A stretch of 64,000 bases of DNA from Maritalea porphyrae. GTDB lineage: Bacteria; Pseudomonadota; Alphaproteobacteria; Rhizobiales; Devosiaceae. Of the stretch, positions 9,329 through 18,196 are shown piece by piece (position 1 is the first letter of the stretch; each line of letters begins with the position of its first letter). The position numbers and the translations under genes are program-made. The notes under the pieces are model-generated. The model was not told where the DNA came from. It saw nothing but the letters and a program-made list of their open reading frames with translations, and made no database searches. The stretch is from the NCBI RefSeq assembly GCF_030159895.1, contig NZ_BSNI01000002.1:2010306-2074305 (forward strand). Direction: 5' to 3'.

Positions 9329-9631
9329 ATGTCAGTTATCGTAATTTATTGGCGTGATATTCCAACTCAAGTCACCTTTGGCAAAGGCCGCAAGGCGATA
9401 AAACGCCCCCTCGCCGATCGGTTCATGGTCGCTGTCGACAAAGCCGCAATGGAAAGCGGCGCTGAAGATACCGAAAGCTACTTGGAAGAATGGCGTCGTG
9501 AAACAATAGAAATTGGGGAAGAAGCGCCGACAGATGCGGTAGAGCGCATTGCAAATGAGCTTGAAGAGCAATTTCCAACCAAAACACTTGCAGATATCGC
9601 CCGCAATGGCGGCCACCTAATAGAAAGCTAA
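9329..9631 (+). CDS. Small Virulence_fact-family protein in the methionine synthase operon
   Basis: 100 residues, recognised by the opening VIVIYWRDIPTQV and the central SYLEEWRRETIE segment of the family labelled Virulence factor. The label is historical: nothing in this context suggests virulence. The start ATG at 9329 has an AAAGGAG site at 9311-9317 inside the DUF1638 gene, and the next gene begins 6 bases downstream. The protein is predicted soluble and cytosolic, with a mixed alpha/beta fold and many Glu residues in its second half. Function unknown; a role as an accessory subunit of the split synthase is inference from context. Confidence 0.78.
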   Translation: MSVIVIYWRDIPTQVTFGKGRKAIKRPLADRFMVAVDKAAMESGAEDTESYLEEWRRETIEIGEEAPTDAVERIANELEEQFPTKTLADIARNGGHLIES

Positions 9632-9637
9632 GCCAAA

Positions 9638-10543
9638 ATGACCGTACGCACTGTCCTTTCATCACCCACCAAAGAAGTTGCAATTGGTTTCGACCAACCA
9701 TTTTGTGTGATTGGTGAACGCATCAACCCAACCGGGCGCAAAAAGCTGGCAGCTGAAATGAAAGAGCACGACTACACAACTGTGCAAGCCGATGCTTTGG
9801 CCCAAGTTGCCGCAGGCGCGCACGTTTTGGACGTGAATGCCGGTGTGCCTTTGGCAGACGAACCAAAAATTCTGGCTGAATGCATTCAGCTCGTGCAAAG
9901 CCTGACAGATGTTCCAATTTCAATTGATAGCTCAATCATCGACGCGCTTGAAGCTGGCCTAGCTGTTTATCAAGGCAAACCCCTTGTGAACTCTGTGACC
10001 GGTGAAGACGAGTCTTTAGAACGCGTTTTGCCGTTGGTGAAAAAATATGGCGCTGCCGTTGTTGCAATATCCAACGATGAGACGGGCATTTCAACTGATC
10101 CAGACGTGCGCTACGCCGTTGCAAAGAAGATTGTCGAACGCGCCCAAGACCATGGAATTCCAAAAGAAGACGTGGTTGTTGATCCGCTCGTTATGCCTAT
10201 TGGCGCGATGAATGATGCAGGTAAGCAGGTTTTTGCACTACTCCGTCGTTTACGTGAAGAACTGCAGGTGAACACAACTTGTGGCGCATCCAATGTCGGA
10301 TTTGGCATTCCAAATCGTCAATTGATGACAGGGCACTTTATCGCTATGGCCGCTGGCCACGGCATGACTTCCGCAATTATGAGCCCCTTGCACAAAGAGC
10401 AGATGGACGCCGTCCGAGCAGCCAATGTATTGAACGGATTGGACCCAGATTGTGCCGAATGGTTGCGTGCCAACCGCCCTGTGGTTGAAGGCGAAGAAGT
10501 AGCCGGTCGTGGCCGTCGTTCTGGCCGTCGGCGTCGGGGATAA
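9638..10543 (+). CDS. Methyl-tetrahydrofolate:corrinoid methyltransferase module of split methionine synthase
   Basis: 301 residues forming a pterin-binding (DHPS-like) barrel as in the second domain of MetH and in acetogen AcsE: VIGERINPTG at 24-33, LDVNAGVP at 64-71, ISIDSS at 94-99, NSVTGED at 118-124 and the GASNVGFG segment at 216-223. It should move the methyl group of 5-methyl-tetrahydrofolate onto the corrinoid protein. The C-terminus (290-301, GRGRRSGRRRRG) contains seven Arg and lies beyond the folded domain. It is placed between the Virulence_fact gene and the reactivase, each 6 bases away. Confidence 0.92.
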   Translation: MTVRTVLSSPTKEVAIGFDQPFCVIGERINPTGRKKLAAEMKEHDYTTVQADALAQVAAGAHVLDVNAGVPLADEPKILAECIQLVQSLTDVPISIDSSIIDALEAGLAVYQGKPLVNSVTGEDESLERVLPLVKKYGAAVVAISNDETGISTDPDVRYAVAKKIVERAQDHGIPKEDVVVDPLVMPIGAMNDAGKQVFALLRRLREELQVNTTCGASNVGFGIPNRQLMTGHFIAMAAGHGMTSAIMSPLHKEQMDAVRAANVLNGLDPDCAEWLRANRPVVEGEEVAGRGRRSGRRRRG

Positions 10544-10549
10544 GCTACT

Positions 10550-12586
10550 GTGAACGCTCAACAAACTGATGCACTAGTCGTATTTCAGCCGTCGGGCCGC
10601 AAGGGTCGTTTCCCTGTTGGAACGCCATTGCTGGATGCTGCGCGTGAGTTGGGCGTTTACGTAGAGAGCGTATGTGGCGGACGAGGCATCTGCGGAAAGT
10701 GCCAAGTGTCTGTCGCGGAAGGGCATTTCGCAAAATTCAACATTGAAAGCCGCGAAAATGCCCTTTCGGAGAAAGGGTTTAAAGAACAACGCTATGATGA
10801 AAAGCGTGGTCTGGCAGATGGGCATCGCCTCTCCTGTTCCGCGACACTTCAAGGCGACGTCGTCATTGAAATACCAGATGCTTTCAAGGTCGCCGGGCAA
10901 ACGATCCGCAAGGACGCAGACACTATCGGTATGGTGCGGCAGCCCGCGGTACGCCTTTATTATGTTGAGGTTGAGAAGCCTGACATGCACAACCCGCTGG
11001 GCGATGCTGAGCGGCTGATCAAGGCAATCCGCGAGCGGTTCGATTTGGGCGAGATATCTGTTGCACATCACCTGAAACGTGATTTGCAGAAACTGCTTCG
11101 CAAAGCAAATTGGGAAGTCACGGTAGCCATTCATAACCCAGATCAGCGTCCCGAAATCGTGGCTATCTTTCCGGGATATTCTGAGAATTTATCAGGACTG
11201 GCTGTCGACATTGGATCAACAACGATTGCGGCCCATTTAACCGACTTGATGAGTGGCGAAATTCTGGCCTCAGCAGGTGTCGCGAACCCACAGATACGGT
11301 TTGGCGAAGACTTAATGTCGCGCGTTTCCTATGTGATGATGAATGACAACGGCCAAGAAAACCTCACAAAGGCCGTGGTGGACGCGGTCAATGGTTTGGT
11401 TGACCAACTTCTCGAATTAGCTGGAAAAGATCGCGAAAGCCTTCTGGATGCCGTTTTTGTTGCAAACCCAGTAATGCATCACCTGTTCCTTGGTTGGGAC
11501 CCGACAGAAATTGGCCAAGCTCCCTTTGCATTGGTGCAATCTGATGCAGTGCATTGCAGCGCTGCCGACATCGGCTTGAACATGCCCCAAGGTGCATCAG
11601 TTTATCTATTGCCGCTTATTGCTGGCCATGTGGGCGCTGACGCGGCGGCTGTGCTGTTGGCGCAACATCCAGAAACGGCCCCTCACCCGACATTAGTTGT
11701 GGATGTAGGCACCAACGCTGAAATTGCGCTTTGGGATGGCCGACAGCTTTTGGCTGCTTCTTCTCCTACGGGCCCCGCTTTTGAAGGGGCGGAAACGTCG
11801 TGCGGACAACGAGCTGCACCAGGCGCCATTGAACGCATTCGCATTGATCGTGAAACACTGAAATGCCGGTACAAGATTATCGGCACTGAAGAATGGTCAG
11901 ACCATCCTGAGTTTGCTGAAAAATCAAAAGAAACTGGCGTCACCGGTATTTGTGGTTCAGGCATAATTGAGATCATTGGTGAAATGCTCTTGGCCGGCAT
12001 TCTATCGCAAGATGGTATTATCCGTTCGCCACAAAATGAAGTCGAGGAAGCTGTATTAAAGCCGAATGGACGGACATGGAGTTTCATTGTCAATGAAGGC
12101 ACGCCGCATATTGAGGTGACGCAAAACGATGTGCGCGCAATTCAATTGGCCAAGGCAGCTTTGTATGCAGGTGTGAAGCTATTGATGCAGAAGTCCGGCA
12201 TTACGGAAGTTGGCGAAATTCGGCTTGCAGGCGCATTTGGATCCTACATCAATCCCGCTTATGCAATGCTATTGGGGCTCGTGCCCGATTGTGATGTCGA
12301 TAAGGTCAAGGCCGTTGGCAACGCCGCGGGACAAGGCGCTCTCATTGCGTTGCTCGACGTGAACGCGCGCGAGCGGATTGAAGAGACTGTGCGGCAGGTC
12401 ACCAAAGTCGAAACAGCGTTGGAAGCTTCCTTCCAAGATTTGTTTGTCGCCGCAATGGGGCTGCCTAACTCCCAAGACCCATTCGTGCGCACACGAGCGC
12501 ATTTTGAAATGCAAGACTTTGTTCCCGCTGAAAGCACCAACGAAGGCGGACGACCGCGTCGTCGCGGTCGCAATCGTTCAAGATAA
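10550..12586 (+). CDS. RamA-like corrinoid reactivase (2Fe-2S plus ASKHA ATPase)
   Basis: 678 residues from a GTG start. An N-terminal plant-type ferredoxin domain has cysteines C42, C48, C51 and C96; the ASKHA (DUF4445) ATPase-like part follows, with DIGSTT at 220-225 and a second VDVGTNAE phosphate loop. RamA-type proteins reduce inactive Co(II) corrinoid to Co(I) in an ATP-dependent way. Here it would replace the reactivation domain missing from a split MetH. The last 13 residues (GGRPRRRGRNRSR) hold seven Arg, matching the tails of the two methyltransferase modules. It is the final gene of the operon and converges on rpiB 14 bases away. Confidence 0.9.
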   Translation: MNAQQTDALVVFQPSGRKGRFPVGTPLLDAARELGVYVESVCGGRGICGKCQVSVAEGHFAKFNIESRENALSEKGFKEQRYDEKRGLADGHRLSCSATLQGDVVIEIPDAFKVAGQTIRKDADTIGMVRQPAVRLYYVEVEKPDMHNPLGDAERLIKAIRERFDLGEISVAHHLKRDLQKLLRKANWEVTVAIHNPDQRPEIVAIFPGYSENLSGLAVDIGSTTIAAHLTDLMSGEILASAGVANPQIRFGEDLMSRVSYVMMNDNGQENLTKAVVDAVNGLVDQLLELAGKDRESLLDAVFVANPVMHHLFLGWDPTEIGQAPFALVQSDAVHCSAADIGLNMPQGASVYLLPLIAGHVGADAAAVLLAQHPETAPHPTLVVDVGTNAEIALWDGRQLLAASSPTGPAFEGAETSCGQRAAPGAIERIRIDRETLKCRYKIIGTEEWSDHPEFAEKSKETGVTGICGSGIIEIIGEMLLAGILSQDGIIRSPQNEVEEAVLKPNGRTWSFIVNEGTPHIEVTQNDVRAIQLAKAALYAGVKLLMQKSGITEVGEIRLAGAFGSYINPAYAMLLGLVPDCDVDKVKAVGNAAGQGALIALLDVNARERIEETVRQVTKVETALEASFQDLFVAAMGLPNSQDPFVRTRAHFEMQDFVPAESTNEGGRPRRRGRNRSR

Positions 12587-12600
12587 GGTTCGTTGTGCTT

Positions 12601-13032
12601 CTAGCGAGCTTCGAGCTTGTCAATGCGCCTTTGATGTCGACCGCCTTCGAAGGACGTATCAAGCCAAGTGCGCACAATCAAATCAAGATCAGCCTCCGCA
12701 ATCATGCGCTGGCCAAGCGACAAAACGTTCGCATCATTGTGTCGGCGTGACATTTCTGCAGACAGTGCATCCCAAACGACAGCCGCCCGTATTCCTTTGA
12801 CTTTGTTTGCAGCGATTGCTTCGCCATTGCCAGAACCACCTAACACGATGCCCCGATCAGCGTCTCCCGCTGCGACAGCGTCGGCAACGGGAAAAATGAA
12901 ATCCGGATAGTCACAGGACTGGTCACTAAAGGCGCCGTGGTCCGTCACTTCGTGACCCAGAGCGCGCAGCAGGACTTTGATCTTCTCTTTGTAATCATAA
13001 CCCGCGTGATCAGTTCCAATAGCAATGTGCAT
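12601..13032 (-). CDS. rpiB: Ribose 5-phosphate isomerase B
   Basis: 143 residues. Interconverts ribose 5-phosphate and ribulose 5-phosphate. The N-terminal IGTDHAGYDYK and the active-site segment GGSGNGEAIAANKVKG are family hallmarks. The loop has no cysteine and instead shows GNGE, as in the actinobacterial-type enzymes where a Glu acts as catalytic base rather than the Cys of E. coli RpiB. Last gene of the fhs-pxpB-pxpC-pxpA-folD-rpiB run, 7 bases after folD. Confidence 0.93.
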   Translation of the reverse strand: MHIAIGTDHAGYDYKEKIKVLLRALGHEVTDHGAFSDQSCDYPDFIFPVADAVAAGDADRGIVLGGSGNGEAIAANKVKGIRAAVVWDALSAEMSRRHNDANVLSLGQRMIAEADLDLIVRTWLDTSFEGGRHQRRIDKLEAR

Positions 13033-13039
13033 TATTTCT

Positions 13040-13942
13040 TTACGCCGTTAAATCACTGGGAGGTGTTAGCCCGTTAGCCAAACATGCTGTTGTAACAGTG
13101 TTTGCCAAAAGGCATGCAATCGTCATCGGTCCAACACCGCCGGGTACAGGGGTAATTGCGCCCGCGACTTTCGCAGCTTCCGAATATTCAACATCGCCGA
13201 CAAGTTTCGTTTTGCCTTCACCCTTTTCAGGCGCATTAACGCGGTTGATGCCCACGTCGATTACGGTAGCACCGGGCTTAATCCAATCGCCCTTCACCAT
13301 TTCTGGTCGACCAACGGCGGCAACAATGATATCTGCCGCGGCGCAAATGGCGGGTAGGTCTTGCGTGCGTGAGTGCGCAATTGTCACTGTAGCGCTATCG
13401 CGCAGCAACAACGCGCCCATGGGCTTGCCGACTAGATTAGAACGACCAATCACCACGGCATTTTTGCCACTTAAGTCGCCTAGTTCGTCACGCAACAGCA
13501 TCAAGCTGCCCAATGGGGTGCATGGCACGGGACCTGGTAAACCAATGGCGACTTTGCCAACATTTTCTGGGCTAAAGCAATCAACGTCTTTTGCTGGGCT
13601 AAGTGCATTAATGATCTTGTTTTCATCGATGTGCTTTGGCACAGGCAACTGACACAGTATTCCATTGACGTCGTCGCGATTATTGAGCTCTTCGATGAGT
13701 GCCAACACTTCATCTTCCGATACGTCCTCAGGCAATTCATATTTAAATGAATTCATGCCCACTTCTTTGGTTTGGCGCGCCTTGTTGTTCACATAGACTT
13801 GGCTCGCCGGGTCATGGCCCACAATAATTACGGCCAACCCCGGAGTAATCCCATGTTCGCTTTTAAGACGTGCAACATGCTCTGCAATCCGTTCCCGCAA
13901 ACCGGCCGCGAACGCTTTTCCGTCAATAATCTTTGCTGTCAT
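13040..13942 (-). CDS. folD: Bifunctional methylene-THF dehydrogenase / methenyl-THF cyclohydrolase
   Basis: 300 residues. It interconverts 5,10-methylene-, methenyl- and 10-formyl-tetrahydrofolate in the cytosol using NADP(H). Visible signatures are [15 protein letters not shown] with the catalytic Lys (K in YVNNK), [16 protein letters not shown] for NADP binding and the C-terminal [10 protein letters not shown]. It shares an operon with fhs, which supplies 10-formyl-THF, so the two define a formate-to-methylene-THF module. Begins 14 bases after pxpA. Confidence 0.96.
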   Translation of the reverse strand: MTAKIIDGKAFAAGLRERIAEHVARLKSEHGITPGLAVIIVGHDPASQVYVNNKARQTKEVGMNSFKYELPEDVSEDEVLALIEELNNRDDVNGILCQLPVPKHIDENKIINALSPAKDVDCFSPENVGKVAIGLPGPVPCTPLGSLMLLRDELGDLSGKNAVVIGRSNLVGKPMGALLLRDSATVTIAHSRTQDLPAICAAADIIVAAVGRPEMVKGDWIKPGATVIDVGINRVNAPEKGEGKTKLVGDVEYSEAAKVAGAITPVPGGVGPMTIACLLANTVTTACLANGLTPPSDLTA

Positions 13943-13956
13943 TTTTTCACCCTAGA

Positions 13957-14706
13957 TTATTCATTAGCAAATGATTTTACGATGATACCCAACTGTTCAA
14001 TTGTTTCCCGAATGCGCTTGGCAAGTTGAACGGCATGTTCATTATCGCCGTGCAAACACAAAGACTGTGCGGGCAGGTTTATCTGATTTCCTGAAATCGT
14101 TGTGACCGTTCCTGAAGTCAGAAGTTGTTCGACATGGCTGACGACGTCTTTGTCCTTTGTAAGGACAGCGCCTTCAATCGACCGAGACGCAAGCAAACCT
14201 TCGTCAGTATACGCCCGATCAGCGAATGCTTCCGCAATCACAGGCAAACCAAGATTGGTCGCCGCGTCTACTTGTTTTGAATTGGCAATGGTCAGAATTG
14301 GCATGTCGGAGCGAACAGATTTTACAGCGCGATATGCATTCTCGGCCAAGTCGCGATCTGCAGCCGTCATGTTGGCAAGAGCGCCATGTAATTTAACGTA
14401 CGAGGGGGAAGTGCCAGCTTTTTGTGCCCAATGCTCAAAGCGTTCGAGCTGCCTTACGATCTGATCTTGTAACTCGTCAGCGGAAAGCTCCAATTGTCGC
14501 CGGCCAAAATGCTCTTTGTCTTCAAATCCGGGATGCGCACCAATTGCCACATCATTTTCCAGGGCTAAAGATATAGACCGTTGGATTGTCTCATCGTCCC
14601 CAGCATGTCCACCACATGCGATATTGGCGCTCGAGACATAGTTCATCATTTGGGGATCGTTCCCGGTGCCTTCACCCAAATCCGCATTGAGATCAATCCA
14701 CCGCAT
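13957..14706 (-). CDS. pxpA: 5-oxoprolinase subunit A (LamB/YcsF)
   Basis: 249 residues of the LamB/YcsF family: DLNADLGEG at 5-13, SANIACGGHAGD around 26-37, GAHPGFED and KLHGAL motifs. With PxpB and PxpC it forms the ATP-dependent 5-oxoprolinase that opens pyroglutamate to glutamate in the cytosol. The gene order pxpB-pxpC-pxpA, with a 4-base overlap and a 5-base gap, shows that the three subunits are co-translated. Confidence 0.92.
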   Translation of the reverse strand: MRWIDLNADLGEGTGNDPQMMNYVSSANIACGGHAGDDETIQRSISLALENDVAIGAHPGFEDKEHFGRRQLELSADELQDQIVRQLERFEHWAQKAGTSPSYVKLHGALANMTAADRDLAENAYRAVKSVRSDMPILTIANSKQVDAATNLGLPVIAEAFADRAYTDEGLLASRSIEGAVLTKDKDVVSHVEQLLTSGTVTTISGNQINLPAQSLCLHGDNEHAVQLAKRIRETIEQLGIIVKSFANE

Positions 14707-14711
14707 CCCTC

Positions 14712-15623
14712 TTATGCCCCCATCATTGCTTTGTGGGCTTTCTCAAGTGTCGTTGAGACGAAGCTGATTTCGGTGTTTGGTCGCAATTGACTGACATAAT
14801 CCAGATCGGCATCGATAATCGTTGCGATGCGTGGATATCCACCAATGGGCTGATGGTCGCGCATCAAAATGACCGGTGTACCATCACCAAGGATTTGGAT
14901 ATCCCCTGGCACCACCGCGTCTGACACAATGTTTTTATGTGCAGAAATATCAAATCGCCGTCGGTCATCGTTTAGCCGAAAGCCCATACGGTCAATGGAG
15001 TTTGATATCTTAAATGGCGCTTCGAACAATGCAGCCCACATCTGAGGTCCCAGAAGATCCGCGTGCAGCCCTGCCAGCACACGAACCACATTGCCTGTTC
15101 GCCCATTTGAAGGCTTTGCGAACCCAGCATTTTCTCTTAACACCACGCCTTCGCCAAACGTGATTTCATCCCCTTTGGCAAGCGCGCGCCCATCTAGCCC
15201 GCCAACACCTGCGGCAAGATTTGTTGATTTGCTTCCCATCACCAATGGTATGTCGAGGCTTTCCGCAAACCGAATATAGCCGTAGTTCCCAGCCCTACCT
15301 GTGGTTATTGAAACCCGATCGCCACCTGTGAGTAACAGCAGCGACGGCCAGTTTTTTACTTCACCATTTTGCGTGATTTGAAATTCGCCACCGTCGACGG
15401 CGCACTCCATTGGCGGTCCAGAATAGGTAAACTCGACGCCCAGCATTGTGAATTCAATAACAGATTGGCTGCCCTGCCCGTCTAATGCGTTGGCGGTGTT
15501 TAAGAAGGCACGGCGGTCCATCGGGCCACTTGCGGACAAACCAAATAGGAGCCCTTCAGGGCGCCCTGCATCTTGAATGGTAGAGTTCGGCGAAATGCGC
15601 TCAATTTTGATTGAACTGATCAT
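14712..15623 (-). CDS. pxpC: 5-oxoprolinase subunit C (biotin-dependent carboxyltransferase-like)
   Basis: 303 residues. Carries the family markers TIQDAGRPEGLLFGLSASGPMD (part: DAGRPEGLLFGLS), an internal GNYGYIRFAESLD and RVLAGLHADLL, and the C-terminal DHQPIGGYPRIATI. Similar to the KipA/urea amidolyase half but works with PxpA and PxpB as 5-oxoprolinase. Its start overlaps the pxpB stop by 4 bases (15620-15623). Confidence 0.92.
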   Translation of the reverse strand: MISSIKIERISPNSTIQDAGRPEGLLFGLSASGPMDRRAFLNTANALDGQGSQSVIEFTMLGVEFTYSGPPMECAVDGGEFQITQNGEVKNWPSLLLLTGGDRVSITTGRAGNYGYIRFAESLDIPLVMGSKSTNLAAGVGGLDGRALAKGDEITFGEGVVLRENAGFAKPSNGRTGNVVRVLAGLHADLLGPQMWAALFEAPFKISNSIDRMGFRLNDDRRRFDISAHKNIVSDAVVPGDIQILGDGTPVILMRDHQPIGGYPRIATIIDADLDYVSQLRPNTEISFVSTTLEKAHKAMMGA

Positions 15624-16315
15624 AGAGAATTCACCGCTCGGAATTGTACTAATTCGCCTGGATTTACTTGAATTGGTTTTTCGGCCGTTGGGTCAAAATT
15701 TCGAAAATTGGATTGCCCAATAACATGCCACCCTGTTCGAATAGGCCGCGACGTGATGGCCGTCTGGCCAGCGGCGAACAATATCGAACCGGCTGGCACA
15801 TTTTCCTGGACCTTGTCCCGGCGAGAAACACGCATATCCTCATCATGCAATCCGAGATAAAGAAATCCGGGAGAAAACCCTAACGCCAGCGCATGCAGCG
15901 GCTCGCGAATATGGTTGTTTACAAATGTTTCGGCTTGAACCCCCAGCGTTTCGCACACTTCAGCCAAACATGGCCCTTCGTCGCCACCATATTTTACATC
16001 TATCACGTGCTGGACTGGCGGCTCAATTCTCTCTTTGCCATTGAAATTACTCATTAAAAGCATGATTTGATTTTTCAAATCGGCAACGGGCGTTTTCTTT
16101 GGGTCATAATGCACGATCACCGACACCAGATTAGAAGCACAACCTTCAATTGCCGCGCCAAGTTTGGCGCGACAAATCTCAGCAAATGCCTGAGCATTGT
16201 AATTGGTTTTGAGATCAAGCGTATTGCCAAAACGGATTAGCAACGCATGATCGCCAAGCGGAATAAGGCGGGAGATGATTTCATTGGATTGAAACTGTCT
16301 CGTCACCTTAATCAT
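15620..16315 (-). CDS. pxpB: 5-oxoprolinase subunit B (KipI-like)
   Basis: 231 residues. KipI/PxpB family: DHALLIRFGN at 22-31, the VIVHYDP block, and the diagnostic LALGFSPGFLYLGLHDE followed by RRDKVQENVPAGSI. Some family members inhibit sporulation kinases in Bacillus, but with pxpC and pxpA adjacent the 5-oxoprolinase role is the sound reading. It begins 15 bases after the fhs stop, placing pyroglutamate recycling in a folate operon. Confidence 0.92.
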   Translation of the reverse strand: MIKVTRQFQSNEIISRLIPLGDHALLIRFGNTLDLKTNYNAQAFAEICRAKLGAAIEGCASNLVSVIVHYDPKKTPVADLKNQIMLLMSNFNGKERIEPPVQHVIDVKYGGDEGPCLAEVCETLGVQAETFVNNHIREPLHALALGFSPGFLYLGLHDEDMRVSRRDKVQENVPAGSILFAAGQTAITSRPIRTGWHVIGQSNFRNFDPTAEKPIQVNPGELVQFRAVNSL

Positions 16316-16330
16316 CCTCCGATTGCGCCG

Positions 16331-18007
16331 CTAGAACAACCCTTGTATTTCGCCATTGGCGTCTAAATGGATTGCCTCGGCCGATGGTTTGCGTGGCAAA
16401 CCGGGCATTGTCATAATGTCACCGCATACAGCAACAACAAAGCCTGCACCAGCAGAAAGCCGCACTTCACGCACAGGAATTGCATGTCCAGTTGGCGCGC
16501 CGCGTAAATTCGGGTCGGTTGAGAAGGAATACTGGGTTTTTGCCATACAGACTGGCAAATTTCCATAACCAGCGGCTTCCCATTCACGCAGTTGATTCTC
16601 GATCTTTTTATCGATCACAACTTTGTCTGCGCGATAGATGTCTTTGGCGATTTTTTCAATTTTGCCCAAAAGCGGCAGATCATCCTCATAAAGCGGTTTG
16701 AAGTTACTTTCACCACTTTCAGCAATTTCGACGATCCGATTTGCCAATTCAATTGTGCCTTCAGAACCTTTTTCCCAATGCTGGCAAAGGATTGCTTCTG
16801 CACCAACTGATCTTGCATAATCTTTGATCGCCTGCACTTCGGCATCAGTATCTGAAACAAAGTGGTTGATGGCGACAACTGCAGGTACGCCAAATTTCTG
16901 GATGTTTTCAATATGCCGACCAAGGTTTGCGCAGCCGCGAACCAAAGCATCCACATCTTCATTACCCAATGCATCTTTTGCCACACCGCCATTCATCTTG
17001 AGCGCGCGGATAGTCGCAACGATGACAACTGCAGAGGGTTCGAGTCCCGCCTTGCGGCATTTAATGTCGAAGAATTTTTCAGCGCCTAAATCGGCACCAA
17101 ATCCCGCCTCTGTAACCACATAGTCTGCAAGCTTTAGCGCAGTCTTTGTCGCAATTACAGAGTTACACCCATGCGCGATATTGGCAAACGGCCCACCGTG
17201 AATAAATGCTGGGTTGTTCTCGAGCGTTTGCACCAGGTTTGGTTGCATTGCTTGCTGCAACAACACGGTCATCGCCCCATCAGCTTTAATGTCACGACAA
17301 TAAACCGGTGTTTTGTCCCGTCGATAGGCTACAATGATGCCGCCGAGGCGTTTTTGTAGATCTTCCAAGTCATTAGCCAAACAAAGGATGGCCATGATTT
17401 CGGAAGCCACGGTAATATCAAAACCCGCTTCTCTCGGATAACCATTGGCGACACCACCAAGCGAAGCCACAATTGAACGCAGAGCACGGTCGTTCATATC
17501 AATCACTCGACGCCATGTGATACGGCGAATGTCGATTTGCTCTTCATTGCCCCAATATACATGATTGTCGAGCATTGCTGACAACAGGTTATGCGCCGAG
17601 GTAATAGCGTGGAAATCACCTGTGAAGTGCAAATTAATGTCTTCCATCGGCACGACTTGCGCATATCCACCGCCTGCAGCGCCGCCTTTCATGCCAAAAC
17701 ATGGGCCAAGTGATGGTTCGCGAATGCAGATTGTTGCGTTTTTACCGATCTTGTTTAGGCCATCGCCCAAGCCCACGGTGGTGGTGGTTTTCCCCTCGCC
17801 CGCAGGTGTTGGGTTGATGGCGGTCACAAGGATCAGTTTGCCATCTTTCTTGCCTTCAAGTGACTTGATGAACTCTTCAGAAATCTTTGCTTTGTCGTGA
17901 CCAAATGGCAGGAGGTGAGAATTGTCGATGCCGAGTTTTGCGCCGATTTCGGCAATAGGTTTTTTGACCGCGGCGCGCGCGATCTCAATGTCTGACTTAT
18001 ATGTCAT
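16331..18007 (-). CDS. fhs: Formate--tetrahydrofolate ligase
   Basis: 558 residues from the ATG at 18007 ([10 protein letters not shown]), the usual family length; an in-frame upstream ATG at 18082 would add 25 atypical residues and is rejected. It makes 10-formyl-THF from formate, THF and ATP. The P-loop-like [18 protein letters not shown], the [13 protein letters not shown] segment and the C-terminal [10 protein letters not shown] are family hallmarks. First gene of the fhs-pxp-folD-rpiB operon. Its leader can fold so that the GGGGA near the start is paired with an upstream TCCCC. Confidence 0.96.
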   Translation of the reverse strand: MTYKSDIEIARAAVKKPIAEIGAKLGIDNSHLLPFGHDKAKISEEFIKSLEGKKDGKLILVTAINPTPAGEGKTTTTVGLGDGLNKIGKNATICIREPSLGPCFGMKGGAAGGGYAQVVPMEDINLHFTGDFHAITSAHNLLSAMLDNHVYWGNEEQIDIRRITWRRVIDMNDRALRSIVASLGGVANGYPREAGFDITVASEIMAILCLANDLEDLQKRLGGIIVAYRRDKTPVYCRDIKADGAMTVLLQQAMQPNLVQTLENNPAFIHGGPFANIAHGCNSVIATKTALKLADYVVTEAGFGADLGAEKFFDIKCRKAGLEPSAVVIVATIRALKMNGGVAKDALGNEDVDALVRGCANLGRHIENIQKFGVPAVVAINHFVSDTDAEVQAIKDYARSVGAEAILCQHWEKGSEGTIELANRIVEIAESGESNFKPLYEDDLPLLGKIEKIAKDIYRADKVVIDKKIENQLREWEAAGYGNLPVCMAKTQYSFSTDPNLRGAPTGHAIPVREVRLSAGAGFVVAVCGDIMTMPGLPRKPSAEAIHLDANGEIQGLF

Positions 18008-18018
18008 AAATATCCGTG

Positions 18019-18096
18019 TCCCCAGAGTAGTCTTTGTTTTGTCATGCGCACTTTGTGCACGCTTGGGGAGGATTAAACGCAAAGCTTGTTGCTTTG
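18019..18096 (-). promoter_or_regulatory. Structured fhs leader; possible translational control element
   Basis: On the minus strand, reading toward fhs: a hairpin CAAAGC-AACAA-GCTTTG (18096-18080), then TCCCC (18069-18065) able to pair with GGGGA (18023-18019), enclosing a smaller bulged hairpin around 18062-18046. GGGGA lies about 12 bases before the ATG and is part of the only purine-rich stretch there, so the fold could mask ribosome entry. It does not match a riboswitch class that I recognise. Confidence 0.35.
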
Positions 18097-18196
18097 TCCA
18101 GCCTTGAATAATTCAAATAGCGATTGAGCGCATTGCAATTCAATATTGCAGCCAAAACCACGGGTTCGAATAAGGAGCGCTACATTGTTGCGGGAT

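Noticed and set aside
18163-18171. GGTTCGAAT resembling a tRNA T-loop upstream of the fhs leader
   Set aside because: Flanking bases do not form a T-stem and no anticodon, D-arm or acceptor stem can be built around it.
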